64,000 nt of DNA from Pseudomonas helvetica (GTDB lineage: Bacteria > Pseudomonadota > Gammaproteobacteria > Pseudomonadales > Pseudomonadaceae), in NCBI RefSeq assembly GCF_039908645.1, contig NZ_CP150917.1, positions 680,501 through 744,500 on the forward strand, given 5' to 3'. Positions within the stretch are counted from its first letter, which is position 1; each line of letters starts with the position of its first letter. The position numbers and the translations under genes are program-made. The notes beneath the pieces were generated by a model. The model saw nothing but the letters and a program-made list of their open reading frames with translations. It was not told the origin of the DNA and ran no database searches. Positions 1 to 10,297 of the stretch are shown here, in pieces.

Positions 1-1
1 C

Positions 2-2818
2 TCGGCCGAGCTCATGCGTGGGCTGGGGGCGAAGTCAGAAGCGTTCGATGATGCAATGCTTGAACGCATCCGTATCACCAGTGGTATCGAAGAAGATGTG
101 TTGCGTCGGCTGCATGTCGAAAACGAAGCGCCGCCCGCGTTGCTGGTCGACACCCTCAACCGGTTCAAGGCGTGGTCGGAAACGGGGAAACTGCCTGAGA
201 ACGACCAGTCAAACATTGCCGACGCCAGGACGCTTCAGGACACCTTTGCGCAATTGCCTGCCAACATGGCAGACGAGCTGCTGAGCGCCGCTGATCCGGC
301 TGACTTGCGAGTGCTGGCCGAGCAAAGGCGTATTGGCTTGCACCTCAGGCAACAGGCGCGCGCCGCCTCGCTGGAGGTGCGTCTGGCGCGTGCCTATGAA
401 GGGCTGTTCCTTGATTCACTGCAGGCGCCGGATACGGAAAAACTGGCACTGCATAGCCTGGAAAGCTTGCCGAACTGGCCGCAGGAGGTGCGCATCGAGA
501 TTCGCGAGCATTCTTTCACTGGCCGTCTGCGCGACAGCATTGGCCCAGAAGAAGCGGATCTGCGCAAAGTCCTGGTCAGCACGGAGAACGGTTATGAAGT
601 GCGGGATGCCGAGGACAACCATCTGCACGGCGCGGATGACCTGTTTTCTTCGGTATTGCATGCCCTGCCTGACGCTGAACGCAAAGCACTGGGTTTTGAA
701 ATCAATCAAGGCGCGACACTCAAGCACACCGTTCAAAATGCACCATTGGCGCGTGACCAACTGCGCCCGATGCTGGCGGACAGCCCACTGCGCAAGCCTG
801 CCTATGATCCCGAGACGATGAAGCTGCTCGGTGGAATGCCACTTCCTCAAGGCATTCGACGGCTCACCGGACGCCTGACGTTGCAGGAACGCGTCAGGAG
901 CGTGCGGCCGGGCTGGACGGAGGAGCAAGCCCAGGCTTATCTGGACGGTGCAGGCGACGAGGCTGACCCGGAGCTGCGGGCCAGCGCGCTGGAAGCGGAA
1001 TTCAACCGCCTCAATACCAACTTCCAGCGCTGGCTGAATTCGCCGACCGAAGCGTACAGGTTCAGCCCTGCCGGCGTTGCCGAATGGCAGTCAAGAAACT
1101 CACTTTACAAGGCCATTCGTCAGTGCTGGCAGCAAACCGGGCCCAGGGATGTGGACACTTTAGAGAATCTGGGGACATTGCTTGACCTCTCAAATATGCC
1201 CATGGGTCGACACTTGGGAACCATGCCCCCTCTGGAAGCCGATTTTCAGCACGTGACCAGCCTGAACTTGCTGGGCACTGAGATGACCGACGCACACGTC
1301 ACCTTTCTTGATCATTTTCCGCGCCTGCGTTCGCTGAATCTCACCCGCAACCGGCTCACGCAATTTCCTCCTTCGGTGGGACGAATGGTAGGGCTGACGG
1401 AGTTGTTCCTCGGCGATAACCGGATAGTGCTGGATGCGCAGGGCGCTACGTATTTGAGATGGCTTACCCGGCTTCAAAGTCTGGATCTTCAGGGAAACCC
1501 GTTGGGTCGAGTGCCGGATATCGGCGGCATGCGCCTGCTGCATACGGTATTGCTGGGTGAGACGGGTATTGATACCTGGCCGGACGGATTGTTTTCTCAA
1601 TCCCGATTCCGGCATTTTTACTTGAATCTTCAGCGCAATGAACTGACGGTCATCCCTCGGGCTACGCCCGGCTCTGTCGGGGCGGAGATGTTGGCTCGGA
1701 CGGTAGTGAGCCGGGAACGGCAGTGGATGTCGGCCGATACTCTGAACACGCTCAGAAACTACATCAGGTCCGTCGGCCTGGACCCCGATCGTCCGTATCC
1801 GCCTCGTGGTGTGCGCGACAGCCTTGATTGGGAGGCAGGCCTGACGCGACGAGATTGGGTCGCCAAACAGGAGATATGGAACAGCGTGGAGGACGAATTC
1901 GGTTCGGAGCCTTTTTTCAATAAGATCAGGAAGCTCACTGAGTCCAGCCATTTCCAGAACGACAACGCATTCAGAGTGGACATGACGAGCAAGGTCTGGC
2001 GAATGCTGGATGCGATGTCCAAGGACAGTGAGTTGCGGCGCAACCTTTTTGTCATGGGCAGGGACGAGGCTACCAACTGTGTGGATGCCGGGGCCCAGTT
2101 GTTCAATTCAATGGGTGTGGAGGTGCTGATCCACGAAGCTTATGCGCTGGGGAGTCCAAGCCTGGTGGAGGCTGAACTGGTGCAGCTTGCCAGAGGCAAA
2201 TCCCGTCTGGATGAGTTGAGCCGGATTGCCCACCAAGTGGTCGCCAAACGACTGGCGGGCGGTGAACGATACATGGTGATCGATGCCAATGGCGATGTTT
2301 CGGGGAGCATCGATGAGGTCCAGGTACATCTGGGCTACATGACGGACCTGGCCGAGCGACTGGATCTGCCTTGGCAATCCCGTGATCTGCAGTTCCGCAC
2401 GCACACGGGCGTCACGTCTGAGATGATCGAAGATGCCTATCGGCGGGTATTGGATCTGGAGGCCGGCGATTTGCTGCGTGATTCCATCGTTGAACAGCCA
2501 TTTTGGGCGTCTTACGTCCAGGGCTCGAATCGTCGCGCGTTCAAGGTGTTCAGGCGTCGAATCGATGCAACGACGGAGTTTTTCATGGCGCTTGATAAGC
2601 GCGCGACCGAACAGGATCTTTCGCTTGAGGCAAAGGCCGGCCTGAAAGAGGAGCTGAGGGTACTCGCCGCAGAGCTGGGCAAACCGGAAAGCGGGATTGC
2701 CCCAGGACAGATCATGACTCACGAGGCCTATTCCGCCGAGCTGGACTTGATCTATAACGAAATGAAGACACTGCTCAAAACCCTGACCCAACAGGCGATG
2801 GATCGGGCGAAGCTGTAA
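2..2818 (+). CDS. LRR and NEL-domain E3 ubiquitin ligase effector, 5' partial
   Basis: The frame is open to the window's left edge, so the true start lies upstream; numbering here is from the first internal Met at 14. Residues about 413-545 hold leucine-rich repeats (LxxLxLxxNxL pattern, for example LRSLNLTRNRLTQFP). Residues about 600-880 match the NEL domain of the IpaH/SspH E3 ligases, with the catalytic Cys689 in the NEL-type C-x-D motif (TNCVDAG). NEL enzymes ubiquitinate eukaryotic host proteins after injection by a secretion system. The 400 residues before the repeats are helical and not recognised, as in the large multidomain NEL proteins common in pseudomonads. No secretion signal or chaperone gene is visible because the N-terminus is missing. 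Domain call good; substrate unknown. Confidence 0.85.
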   Translation, partial: SAELMRGLGAKSEAFDDAMLERIRITSGIEEDVLRRLHVENEAPPALLVDTLNRFKAWSETGKLPENDQSNIADARTLQDTFAQLPANMADELLSAADPADLRVLAEQRRIGLHLRQQARAASLEVRLARAYEGLFLDSLQAPDTEKLALHSLESLPNWPQEVRIEIREHSFTGRLRDSIGPEEADLRKVLVSTENGYEVRDAEDNHLHGADDLFSSVLHALPDAERKALGFEINQGATLKHTVQNAPLARDQLRPMLADSPLRKPAYDPETMKLLGGMPLPQGIRRLTGRLTLQERVRSVRPGWTEEQAQAYLDGAGDEADPELRASALEAEFNRLNTNFQRWLNSPTEAYRFSPAGVAEWQSRNSLYKAIRQCWQQTGPRDVDTLENLGTLLDLSNMPMGRHLGTMPPLEADFQHVTSLNLLGTEMTDAHVTFLDHFPRLRSLNLTRNRLTQFPPSVGRMVGLTELFLGDNRIVLDAQGATYLRWLTRLQSLDLQGNPLGRVPDIGGMRLLHTVLLGETGIDTWPDGLFSQSRFRHFYLNLQRNELTVIPRATPGSVGAEMLARTVVSRERQWMSADTLNTLRNYIRSVGLDPDRPYPPRGVRDSLDWEAGLTRRDWVAKQEIWNSVEDEFGSEPFFNKIRKLTESSHFQNDNAFRVDMTSKVWRMLDAMSKDSELRRNLFVMGRDEATNCVDAGAQLFNSMGVEVLIHEAYALGSPSLVEAELVQLARGKSRLDELSRIAHQVVAKRLAGGERYMVIDANGDVSGSIDEVQVHLGYMTDLAERLDLPWQSRDLQFRTHTGVTSEMIEDAYRRVLDLEAGDLLRDSIVEQPFWASYVQGSNRRAFKVFRRRIDATTEFFMALDKRATEQDLSLEAKAGLKEELRVLAAELGKPESGIAPGQIMTHEAYSAELDLIYNEMKTLLKTLTQQAMDRAKL

Positions 2819-2838
2819 AGGGTGGAGATACCCTTTAC
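2815..2838 (+). terminator. Hairpin at the stop codon of the NEL gene
   Basis: Nine-base arms GTAAAGGGT and ACCCTTTAC surround a six-base loop and overlap the stop codon. No T-tract follows, so it may protect the mRNA end or act together with the terminator just downstream. Confidence 0.45.
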
Positions 2839-2878
2839 GGTTGAACCGAGCAACTGATTGACCTGACATTACAGCCAT

Positions 2879-2917
2879 CCCGGCACGAAGATTGACGCCC
2901 TTCGTGCCGGGTTTTTT
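2879..2917 (+). terminator. Rho-independent terminator of the NEL gene
   Basis: Perfect 12-base arms CCCGGCACGAAG / CTTCGTGCCGGG with a nine-base loop are followed by six T. This is a textbook intrinsic terminator on the plus strand, lying between the NEL gene and the convergent ureC. Confidence 0.9.
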
Positions 2918-2932
2918 ATGCCTGACTGGAAA

Positions 2933-4639
2933 TCAAAACAGAAAATACCGCTGGGCCATCGGCAACACATCCGCCGGTTCGCACCACAGCAGTACGCCGT
3001 CAGCCTTGACCTGATAGGTCTGCGGATCGACGTCGATCTTCGGCAGGTAATCGTTGTGGATCAGATCAGTTTTCTGTACCTCGCGGCACCCTTTGACCAC
3101 TGCGATTTTCTTCTTTAAACCCAGCGCCTCAGGCAGACCTGCCTCCTGCGCAGCCTGGCTGATAAACGTCAGGCTGGTGGCATGTAGCGAGCCGCCGTAG
3201 CTGGCAAACATCGGGCGGTAATGCACCGGTTGCGGCGTCGGAATCGAAGCGTTGGCGTCACCCATCAGACTGGCCGCAATCGCGCCGCCCTTGAGGATCA
3301 GCGTCGGTTTGACCCCGAAAAATGCCGGGCGCCAGAGCACCAGGTCGGCCCATTTACCCACTTCGATCGAGCCCACTTCATGGCTGATGCCGTGAGTGAT
3401 GGCCGGGTTGATGGTGTACTTGGCGATGTAGCGTTTGACACGGAAGTTATCGTTGCCCTCGCCATCACCTGCCAGTGCGCCACGCTGTTTTTTCATCTTG
3501 TCGGCGGTCTGCCAGGTGCGGGTGATGACTTCACCGACGCGGCCCATGGCCTGGCTGTCGGAGCTGATCATCGAGAATGCGCCGAGGTCGTGAAGGATGT
3601 CTTCGGCTGCAATCGTCTCGCGGCGGATACGGCTTTCGGCGAAGGCCACGTCCTCGGCAATGCTCGGGTCCAGGTGGTGACAGACCATCAGCATGTCGAG
3701 GTGTTCGTCGATGGTGTTGCGGGTGAATGGCCGGGTCGGGTTGGTCGAGCTCGGCAGCACGTTGGCGAAACCGCAGGCCTTGATGATGTCCGGCGCGTGG
3801 CCGCCACCGGCCCCTTCGGTGTGGTAGGTGTGGATGGTCCGGCCCTTGAAGGCGGCGAGGGTGGTTTCGACGAAGCCGGATTCGTTGAGGGTGTCGGTGT
3901 GGATCGCCACCTGTACGTCGAACTGGTCGGCGACGTTCAGGCAGTTGTCGATGCTCGCCGGCGTGGTGCCCCAGTCCTCGTGCAGCTTGAGGCCGATAGC
4001 CCCGGCCTTGACCTGTTCGATCAGCGGCTCCGGCAGGCTGGCGTTGCCCTTGCCCGTGAGGCCGATGTTCATCGGGAAGGCATCCGCCGCTTGTAGCATC
4101 CGCGCCAAGTGCCAAGGGCCGGAGGTGCAGGTGGTGGCGTTGGTGCCCGTCGCCGGTCCCGTACCGCCGCCGATCATGGTGGTGACGCCGCTCATCAATG
4201 CTTCTTCGATCTGCTGCGGGCAGATGAAGTGGATGTGCGTGTCGACACCGCCCGCCGTGAGGATCATCCCCTCGCCGGCGATCACTTCGGTGCTGGCGCC
4301 GACCGCGATGGTGACGTTCGGCTGGACGTCCGGGTTACCGGCTTTGCCGATGGCCGCAATGCGCCCATCCTTGAGGCCGACGTCGGCTTTGACGATGCCC
4401 CAATGGTCGATGATCAGCGCGTTGGTGATCAGCGTGTCGACCACTTCCGCCGCCAGTAACTGGCTCTGACCCTGGCCATCGCGGATCACTTTGCCGCCGC
4501 CGAACTTCACTTCTTCACCGTAGGTGGTGAAGTCTTTTTCGACTTCGATCCACAGCTCGGTGTCGGCCAGGCGAACCTTGTCACCGACGGTGGGGCCGAA
4601 CATGTCGGCGTAGGCTTGTCTTGAAATCTTCATGCGCAT
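2933..4639 (-). CDS. ureC: Urease subunit alpha
   Basis: Catalytic subunit of the nickel enzyme that hydrolyses urea to ammonia and carbamate in the cytoplasm. The 568-residue length is normal. All active-site residues are present: His135 and His137 (THIHF), carbamylated Lys218, His247, His273 (TYHTEGAGG), catalytic His321 (CHHLD) and Asp361, each one higher than Klebsiella numbering. It is the last gene of the urea cluster, downstream of ureB across a 166-base gap that holds a REP repeat. An alternative start two codons in (MKISRQAY) would match other family members better. The nickel-insertion genes ureE, ureF and ureG are not in this window. Confidence 0.97.
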   Translation of the reverse strand: MRMKISRQAYADMFGPTVGDKVRLADTELWIEVEKDFTTYGEEVKFGGGKVIRDGQGQSQLLAAEVVDTLITNALIIDHWGIVKADVGLKDGRIAAIGKAGNPDVQPNVTIAVGASTEVIAGEGMILTAGGVDTHIHFICPQQIEEALMSGVTTMIGGGTGPATGTNATTCTSGPWHLARMLQAADAFPMNIGLTGKGNASLPEPLIEQVKAGAIGLKLHEDWGTTPASIDNCLNVADQFDVQVAIHTDTLNESGFVETTLAAFKGRTIHTYHTEGAGGGHAPDIIKACGFANVLPSSTNPTRPFTRNTIDEHLDMLMVCHHLDPSIAEDVAFAESRIRRETIAAEDILHDLGAFSMISSDSQAMGRVGEVITRTWQTADKMKKQRGALAGDGEGNDNFRVKRYIAKYTINPAITHGISHEVGSIEVGKWADLVLWRPAFFGVKPTLILKGGAIAASLMGDANASIPTPQPVHYRPMFASYGGSLHATSLTFISQAAQEAGLPEALGLKKKIAVVKGCREVQKTDLIHNDYLPKIDVDPQTYQVKADGVLLWCEPADVLPMAQRYFLF

Positions 4640-4683
4640 GCCTTGGGATTCAATTGGGTTTGGGACCGCTCGCGTAGCTCGCT

Positions 4684-4786
4684 ATCGCAGCCTCGCGCTG
4701 CTCGACAGCTCCTACGGGTGTTCACGCAACTTTCTGGCTGCTCTCGGCCCCTGTAGGAGCTGTCGAGCAACGCGAGGCCGCGATCT
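4684..4786. repeat. REP doublet (REPIN), GTAGGAGCTGTCGAGC class
   Basis: Inverted arms, with CTGTAGGAGCTGTCGAGC on the right and its complement on the left, plus matching CGCGAGG and GCGATC extensions, around a variable centre. It fills the ureC-ureB gap inside the operon, where a hairpin could affect mRNA stability. Confidence 0.75.
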
Positions 4787-4805
4787 TTTGGGCGCTCCGC
4801 AGATG

Positions 4806-5650
<845 letters not shown>

Positions 5651-6184
5651 TCACTCCTTGTTGGCGACGGGCGGCTCCGCGCCCGGATTGAGGATCAGCT
5701 GCATGAAGGTCAGGTCGAGCCAACGGCCGAACTTGGTACCGACTTGCGGCATGTGCCCGGTGGTGATGAAACCGACCCGTTCGTGCAGGCGAATCGAGGC
5801 GGCGTTAGCGCTTTCGATGGCGGCGACCATCACGTGTTTATTGCAGTCCCTGGCGCGTTCGATCAGTACTTCCATCAGCTGTGGGCCGAGGCCGTTGCCG
5901 CGCTGATCGCTGCGCACGTACACCGAATGTTCGACGGTATGGCGGAAACCGTCGAACGGCCGCCAGTCGCCGAATGAGGCATAACCGAGCACGCTGTTGT
6001 CGGCGTCGACAATCACCAGAACAGGGTAGCCCTGGGATTGCCGGGTGCTGAACCAGGCCTGGCGGTTAGCGAGGTCGACGGCTTGTTCGTTCCAGATCGC
6101 GGTCGTATTGAGGACAGCGTCGTTGTAGATGTCGCGGATCGCCGGCAGGTCGGCGTATACGGCATCACGAATGTGATAAGTCAT
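5651..6184 (-). CDS. mddA: GNAT N-acetyltransferase, MddA / phosphinothricin acetyltransferase type
   Basis: 177 residues closely resembling, as I recall it, PAO1 PA4866, which acetylates methionine sulfoximine and methionine sulfone using acetyl-CoA and protects glutamine synthetase from these inhibitors. Visible family features are IYNDAVLNTTAIWNE near the N-terminus, the aromatic GDWRPFDGFR segment, the CoA-binding QRGNGLGPQLMEVLIERA and GTKFGRWLDLTFMQL at the C-terminus. It sits between ureA and ureB, the same place as in PAO1. A link to nitrogen assimilation through glutamine synthetase protection is plausible. Confidence 0.85.
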   Translation of the reverse strand: MTYHIRDAVYADLPAIRDIYNDAVLNTTAIWNEQAVDLANRQAWFSTRQSQGYPVLVIVDADNSVLGYASFGDWRPFDGFRHTVEHSVYVRSDQRGNGLGPQLMEVLIERARDCNKHVMVAAIESANAASIRLHERVGFITTGHMPQVGTKFGRWLDLTFMQLILNPGAEPPVANKE

Positions 6185-6193
6185 GGCGCAGCC

Positions 6194-6496
6194 TCAGACG
6201 ATGGGTTGGTGGACGGTGACCAGTTTGGTGCCGTCGGGAAAGGTCGCCTCGACCTGGATCTCCGGGATCATTTCCGGGATGCCTTCCATCACTTGCTCGC
6301 GGTTCAGCAGGGTGGTGCCGTAGTGCATCAGTTCGGCGACCGTCTGGCCGTCACGCGCGCCTTCGAGCAGCGCCGCGGAGATGTAGGCCATCGCTTCCGG
6401 GTAATTGAGTTTCACGCCACGGGCCAAACGCCGCTCAGCGACCAGGCCGGCGGTGAAGATCAGCAGCTTGTCTTTTTCGCGTGGGGTCAGGTCCAT
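6194..6496 (-). CDS. ureA: Urease subunit gamma
   Basis: 100 residues starting [21 protein letters not shown] in family style and ending with the conserved [14 protein letters not shown]. It is the smallest structural subunit of the trimeric urease. Ten bases separate it from the downstream acetyltransferase gene; the 142-base gap to the upstream ureD holds a REPIN. Confidence 0.97.
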   Translation of the reverse strand: MDLTPREKDKLLIFTAGLVAERRLARGVKLNYPEAMAYISAALLEGARDGQTVAELMHYGTTLLNREQVMEGIPEMIPEIQVEATFPDGTKLVTVHQPIV

Positions 6497-6535
6497 CGTT
6501 AAAAATCCGTATTGGGCAGTTAAAAATTCACTCGA

Positions 6536-6629
6536 TCTGTAGGAGCAAGGCTTGCCCGCGATGAACGATTACGCGGTCTTCCAGTCGAACCGCGCGGCCC
6601 CCATCGCGGGCAAGCCTTGCTCCTACAGG
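6536..6629. repeat. REPIN, GTAGGAGCAAGGCTTGCCCGCG class
   Basis: Near-perfect inverted arms CTGTAGGAGCAAGGCTTGCC and GGCAAGCCTTGCTCCTACAG, both extended by the GCGAT part, separated by about 40 bases. Located between ureA and ureD. Confidence 0.9.
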
Positions 6630-6638
6630 TATGTGTGT

Positions 6639-7478
6639 TCAGGTGCTCCAGATTCTGGGGGGGACTGCTTCGCGGCCGAGCAGGGCCGGGCGCAGCAACT
6701 TCCACAAATCAATCAGCCAACCTCGCGCCAACAGCGCTTCACTGGCCAGGCAACGGGCGACTAACAGCCCCGGCAGTTGCGTCAGATCCCCGCGCACGTC
6801 ATTGGGCAGCGAGCGACAGGTCTCCAGTAAATCGCTATCGATTTCACCCGTCACCAGCAACGTCGCAAACACCGGCTGGCCATCCAGCCCTATCGGCGAA
6901 TCAAGCAAGCCGTCATTCCCGACAATGCGCTGGCGTTCGTGCCAGAGCAACTGGCCGTCGCGGCGGATTTCCAGCTGTGACTGAAAGTGCCCGAGCTCGA
7001 AACGTTCGCCGCTGGCGGGGCGACCCAGCGCCACCACGTCCCAATAGAACAGCCGGGCGTCACCTTGCAGTTCAATCGAAGTGCTGAGCTCAGCCTGGGC
7101 GGCGCTGAACACGATGGTTTCCTGCGGCAGCCATTCCAGCGTGGCACCGGCGGCGACGTTCAAGTCGAGCCGTTGATAGGCTGGCCCGGCAGCGCGATAC
7201 CACTTGGCGGCACCGGGGCTGGTCAACTGTGCCCAGGCGTCAGCACCGACGCAGGCCGTAATGTCCAGCCGATCACCACCGGCAATGCCGCCGGGCGGGT
7301 GAACGATGATGTGCTGGCACACCTCGGGGCCTTCGGCGTACAGGTGTTTTTGCACCCGCAGCGGGCCTTTGTGGCGACGCAGGACCGGGCGCGTGCTGTC
7401 GCCGAAGCGGGCGTAGCCGAGCTCCAGCTCGGCGTGCCAACTGGGCGTGAACAGTGCGTTTTGCGCAAGAGCAGTCAT
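6639..7478 (-). CDS. ureD: Urease accessory protein UreD
   Basis: 279 residues, normal length for UreD/UreH. Characteristic segments are [46 protein letters not shown] and the SPGAAKWYR motif. UreD is the scaffold that binds apo-urease and recruits UreF and UreG for nickel insertion. It heads the urease genes, directly downstream of urtE (31-base gap), so the transporter and the enzyme appear to form one expression unit. Confidence 0.96.
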   Translation of the reverse strand: MTALAQNALFTPSWHAELELGYARFGDSTRPVLRRHKGPLRVQKHLYAEGPEVCQHIIVHPPGGIAGGDRLDITACVGADAWAQLTSPGAAKWYRAAGPAYQRLDLNVAAGATLEWLPQETIVFSAAQAELSTSIELQGDARLFYWDVVALGRPASGERFELGHFQSQLEIRRDGQLLWHERQRIVGNDGLLDSPIGLDGQPVFATLLVTGEIDSDLLETCRSLPNDVRGDLTQLPGLLVARCLASEALLARGWLIDLWKLLRPALLGREAVPPRIWST

Positions 7479-7509
7479 ATATTTTTAGTTATCGTCAGGA
7501 CGCTACAGA

Positions 7510-8214
7510 CTAGATCGTAACCAGCCCGCGCACACCCTCGGCTTCCATATTTTCTCCGCGTCCTTGCTGGACGATCTCGCCCCGGGACATCACCAGGTAC
7601 TGATCGGCCAGCTCGGCGGCGAAGTCGTAGAACTGCTCGACCAGCAGGATCGCCATGTCACCTCGTGCGGCGAGCTTTTTGATCACCGCGCCAATCTCCT
7701 TGATCACCGACGGTTGAATGCCTTCGGTAGGTTCGTCGAGGATCAGCAAGCGTGGCCGACTGGCCAGTGCGCGACCGATGGCCAATTGTTGTTGCTGGCC
7801 GCCCGACAAGTCGCCACCGCGGCGTTGCTTCATTTGCAGCAAGACCGGGAACAGCTCATAGATGAAGGCCGGGACTTCCCTGGCCTCGGAGCCCGGGAAG
7901 CGCGACAGGCCCATCAGCAGGTTTTCTTCCACGGTCAGCCGCCCGAAAATCTCCCGGCCTTGCGGCACGTAAGCGATGCCGGCATGAACCCGTTGATGTG
8001 GCTTGAACGAGGTGATCGGTTTACCTTCCCAATTCACCGCGCCTTCCTTGGCTGGCAACAGACCCATCAGGCATTTGAGCAGGGTCGTCTTGCCGACACC
8101 GTTGCGTCCGAGCAGGCAGGTGACTTCACCGACTTTCACCTCAAAGCTCAGGCCCCGCAGGATGTGGCTACCGCCGTAGTACTGGTGCAGCTTGTCGACG
8201 TGCAACATGTTCAA
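7510..8214 (-). CDS. urtE: Urea ABC transporter ATP-binding protein UrtE
   Basis: 234-residue LivF-type ATPase with Walker A GRNGVGKTT, signature LSGGQQQQLAIGRAL and Walker B LLILDEPTEGIQ. The opening (LHQYYGGSHILRGL) and ending are typical of UrtE. It powers urea uptake with UrtD. Start codons at 8214 and two codons in (8208) are both possible. Upstream it is separated from urtD by a REPIN. Confidence 0.95.
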   Translation of the reverse strand: MNMLHVDKLHQYYGGSHILRGLSFEVKVGEVTCLLGRNGVGKTTLLKCLMGLLPAKEGAVNWEGKPITSFKPHQRVHAGIAYVPQGREIFGRLTVEENLLMGLSRFPGSEAREVPAFIYELFPVLLQMKQRRGGDLSGGQQQQLAIGRALASRPRLLILDEPTEGIQPSVIKEIGAVIKKLAARGDMAILLVEQFYDFAAELADQYLVMSRGEIVQQGRGENMEAEGVRGLVTI

Positions 8215-8238
8215 ATTCCTTGTGGTTCACACCGTCCC

Positions 8239-8344
8239 CTGTAGGAGCAAGGCTTGCCCGCGATCGGCTGCGAAGCAGTCGTAGAATCTCAGATCGTATT
8301 GAAGGTCCTGCGGACCTTATCGCGGGCAAGCCTTGCTCCTACAA
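8239..8344. repeat. REPIN, GTAGGAGCAAGGCTTGCCCGCG class
   Basis: Arms CTGTAGGAGCAAGGCTTGCC and GGCAAGCCTTGCTCCTACA with GCGAT extensions, spaced by about 55 bases, in the 137-base urtE-urtD gap. Confidence 0.9.
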
Positions 8345-8351
8345 GGACAAA

Positions 8352-9221
8352 TTACCTACCGAGATACACCTCGATCACCCGCTCGTTGTCCTGCACCTGT
8401 GCAAGCGACCCTTCGGCCAGCACGCTGCCCTGGTGCAGCACCGTGACGTGGTCGGCAATCGAACCGACGAAGCCCATGTCGTGCTCCACCACCATCAGCG
8501 AATGCTTGCCGGCCAGGCTTTTGAACAGCTCGGCGGTGAATTCGGTTTCGGCGTCGGTCATGCCCGCCACCGGTTCATCGAGCAGCAACAGTTGCGGGTC
8601 TTGCATCAGCAACATGCCGATCTCCAGAAACTGCTTCTGCCCGTGCGACAGCAGGCCGGCCGGGCGATTGACCGAGGTGGTCAGGCGAATGGTCTCCAGC
8701 ACCTCGCAGATGCGATCTTTTTGTTCACCACTCAGACGAGCCCGTAGGCTGGCCCATACCGACTTGTCGGTTTTCTGCGCCAGTTCAAGGTTTTCAAACA
8801 CGCTCAAGGCTTCGAACACCGTCGGCTTCTGGAACTTGCGGCCGATCCCGGCCTGGGCGATCTGCACTTCGCTCATCCGTGTCAGGTCCAGGGTTTCACC
8901 AAACCAGGCGTTGCCGTGACTGGGCCGGGTCTTGCCGGTGATCACGTCCATCAGCGTGGTTTTGCCGGCGCCGTTGGGGCCGATGATGCAGCGCAGTTCG
9001 CCGACACCGATGTACAGGTTCAAGGCGTTGAGTGCCTTGAAACCATCGAAGCTGACGCTGATGTCCTCAAGGGTGAGGATGGTGCCGTGGAGGGTGTTCA
9101 GGCCTTTTTCGACACGTTGCCCCAGACCGATGGCGTCGCGGCTGCTGCCGGCGTCCTTGTTGGGCTCCGGTGGAAAAAAGACCGGTTCAAGCATGAATTC
9201 TGCTGTCGCAGTGATTCTCAT
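8352..9221 (-). CDS. urtD: Urea ABC transporter ATP-binding protein UrtD
   Basis: 289-residue LivG-type ATPase: Walker A GPNGAGKTTLMD, signature LLSHGQKQFLEIGMLL (the SHGQ variant typical of UrtD) and Walker B LLLLDEPVAGMTDAE. The first 45 residues (to about GTILTLEDISVSF) are an extension before the ATPase fold, common in UrtD of pseudomonads. It overlaps urtC by four bases, so the two are translationally coupled. Confidence 0.95.
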   Translation of the reverse strand: MRITATAEFMLEPVFFPPEPNKDAGSSRDAIGLGQRVEKGLNTLHGTILTLEDISVSFDGFKALNALNLYIGVGELRCIIGPNGAGKTTLMDVITGKTRPSHGNAWFGETLDLTRMSEVQIAQAGIGRKFQKPTVFEALSVFENLELAQKTDKSVWASLRARLSGEQKDRICEVLETIRLTTSVNRPAGLLSHGQKQFLEIGMLLMQDPQLLLLDEPVAGMTDAETEFTAELFKSLAGKHSLMVVEHDMGFVGSIADHVTVLHQGSVLAEGSLAQVQDNERVIEVYLGR

Positions 9222-10297
9222 TGGTCACCTCTTTTTTTCAGCAAACCGATCACGCCTTTGGGCAGGTACAAGGTCACGACGATGAACAGCGCGCCGAGGA
9301 AAAACAGCCAATATTCGGGAAAGGCCACGGTGAACCAGCTCTTCATGCCATTGACTACACCCGCGCCGAGCAGCGGCCCGATCAGCGTGCCGCGCCCGCC
9401 GAGTGCGACCCACACGGCGGCTTCGATGGAGTTGGTCGGCGACATTTCGCTGGGGTTGATGATCCCCACTTGCGGCACATACAGCGCACCGGCCAGACCG
9501 CACAACACAGCGCTCAAGACCCAGACAAACAGCTTGAAACCGCGAGGGTCGTAGCCGCAGAACATCAGGCGGTTTTCCGCATCACGCAGGGCTGTCAGTA
9601 CCCGGCCGAACTTGCTTTGTGCCAGGCGCCAACCGATGAACAGACTGGCCACCAACAGCAGCACCGTGGCGACGAACAGCACCGCGCGCGTGCCCGGCTC
9701 AGTGATGCCGAAGCCGAGGATCGTGCGGAAATTGGTGAAGCCGTTATTGCCGCCAAACCCGGTCTCGTTGCGAAAAAACAGCAGCATCCCGGCGAAGGTC
9801 AGGGCCTGGGTCATGATCGAGAAGTACACGCCCTTGATCCGCGAACGGAAGGCGAAGAAGCCGAACACCAGCGCCAGCAAACCCGGCGCCAGCACCACCA
9901 GGCACATGGCCCAGATAAAGCTGCTGGTGCCGGTCCAGTACCACGGTAGTTCGGTCCACGAGAGGAAGGTCATGAATGCCGGCAGGCCATCGCCCGATGC
10001 CTGGCGCATCAGGTACATGCCCATGGCATAGCCGCCGAGGGCGAAGAACAGGCCATGACCCAGGGACAGCAAACCGGCGTAACCCCAGACCAGATCCAGC
10101 GCCAGGGCGACGATGGCGTAGCAAAGGATCTTGCCCGCCAGCGTCAGTGTGTAGGCCGAGACGTGAAAGGTGCTGTCGGCAGGCAGCAATGACAGCAGCG
10201 GCAGCGCCAGCAACAGCGCGAGAATCACCGCGCCCACTGCGATCGTGACTTTGGGGCCGGCCTTTTGCGTGGCCGTGAGCATCAGGGGCTGGTTCAT
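9218..10297 (-). CDS. urtC: Urea ABC transporter permease UrtC
   Basis: 359-residue LivM-type permease with multiple membrane segments. Family landmarks are DLVWGYAGLLSLGHGLFFAL and the cytoplasmic loop ESP-like segment SNRLMFCGYD (here AENRLMFCGYDPRGFK). It pairs with UrtB to form the transmembrane channel of the urea importer. Its start abuts the urtB stop with a one-base overlap. Confidence 0.95.
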   Translation of the reverse strand: MNQPLMLTATQKAGPKVTIAVGAVILALLLALPLLSLLPADSTFHVSAYTLTLAGKILCYAIVALALDLVWGYAGLLSLGHGLFFALGGYAMGMYLMRQASGDGLPAFMTFLSWTELPWYWTGTSSFIWAMCLVVLAPGLLALVFGFFAFRSRIKGVYFSIMTQALTFAGMLLFFRNETGFGGNNGFTNFRTILGFGITEPGTRAVLFVATVLLLVASLFIGWRLAQSKFGRVLTALRDAENRLMFCGYDPRGFKLFVWVLSAVLCGLAGALYVPQVGIINPSEMSPTNSIEAAVWVALGGRGTLIGPLLGAGVVNGMKSWFTVAFPEYWLFFLGALFIVVTLYLPKGVIGLLKKRGDQ

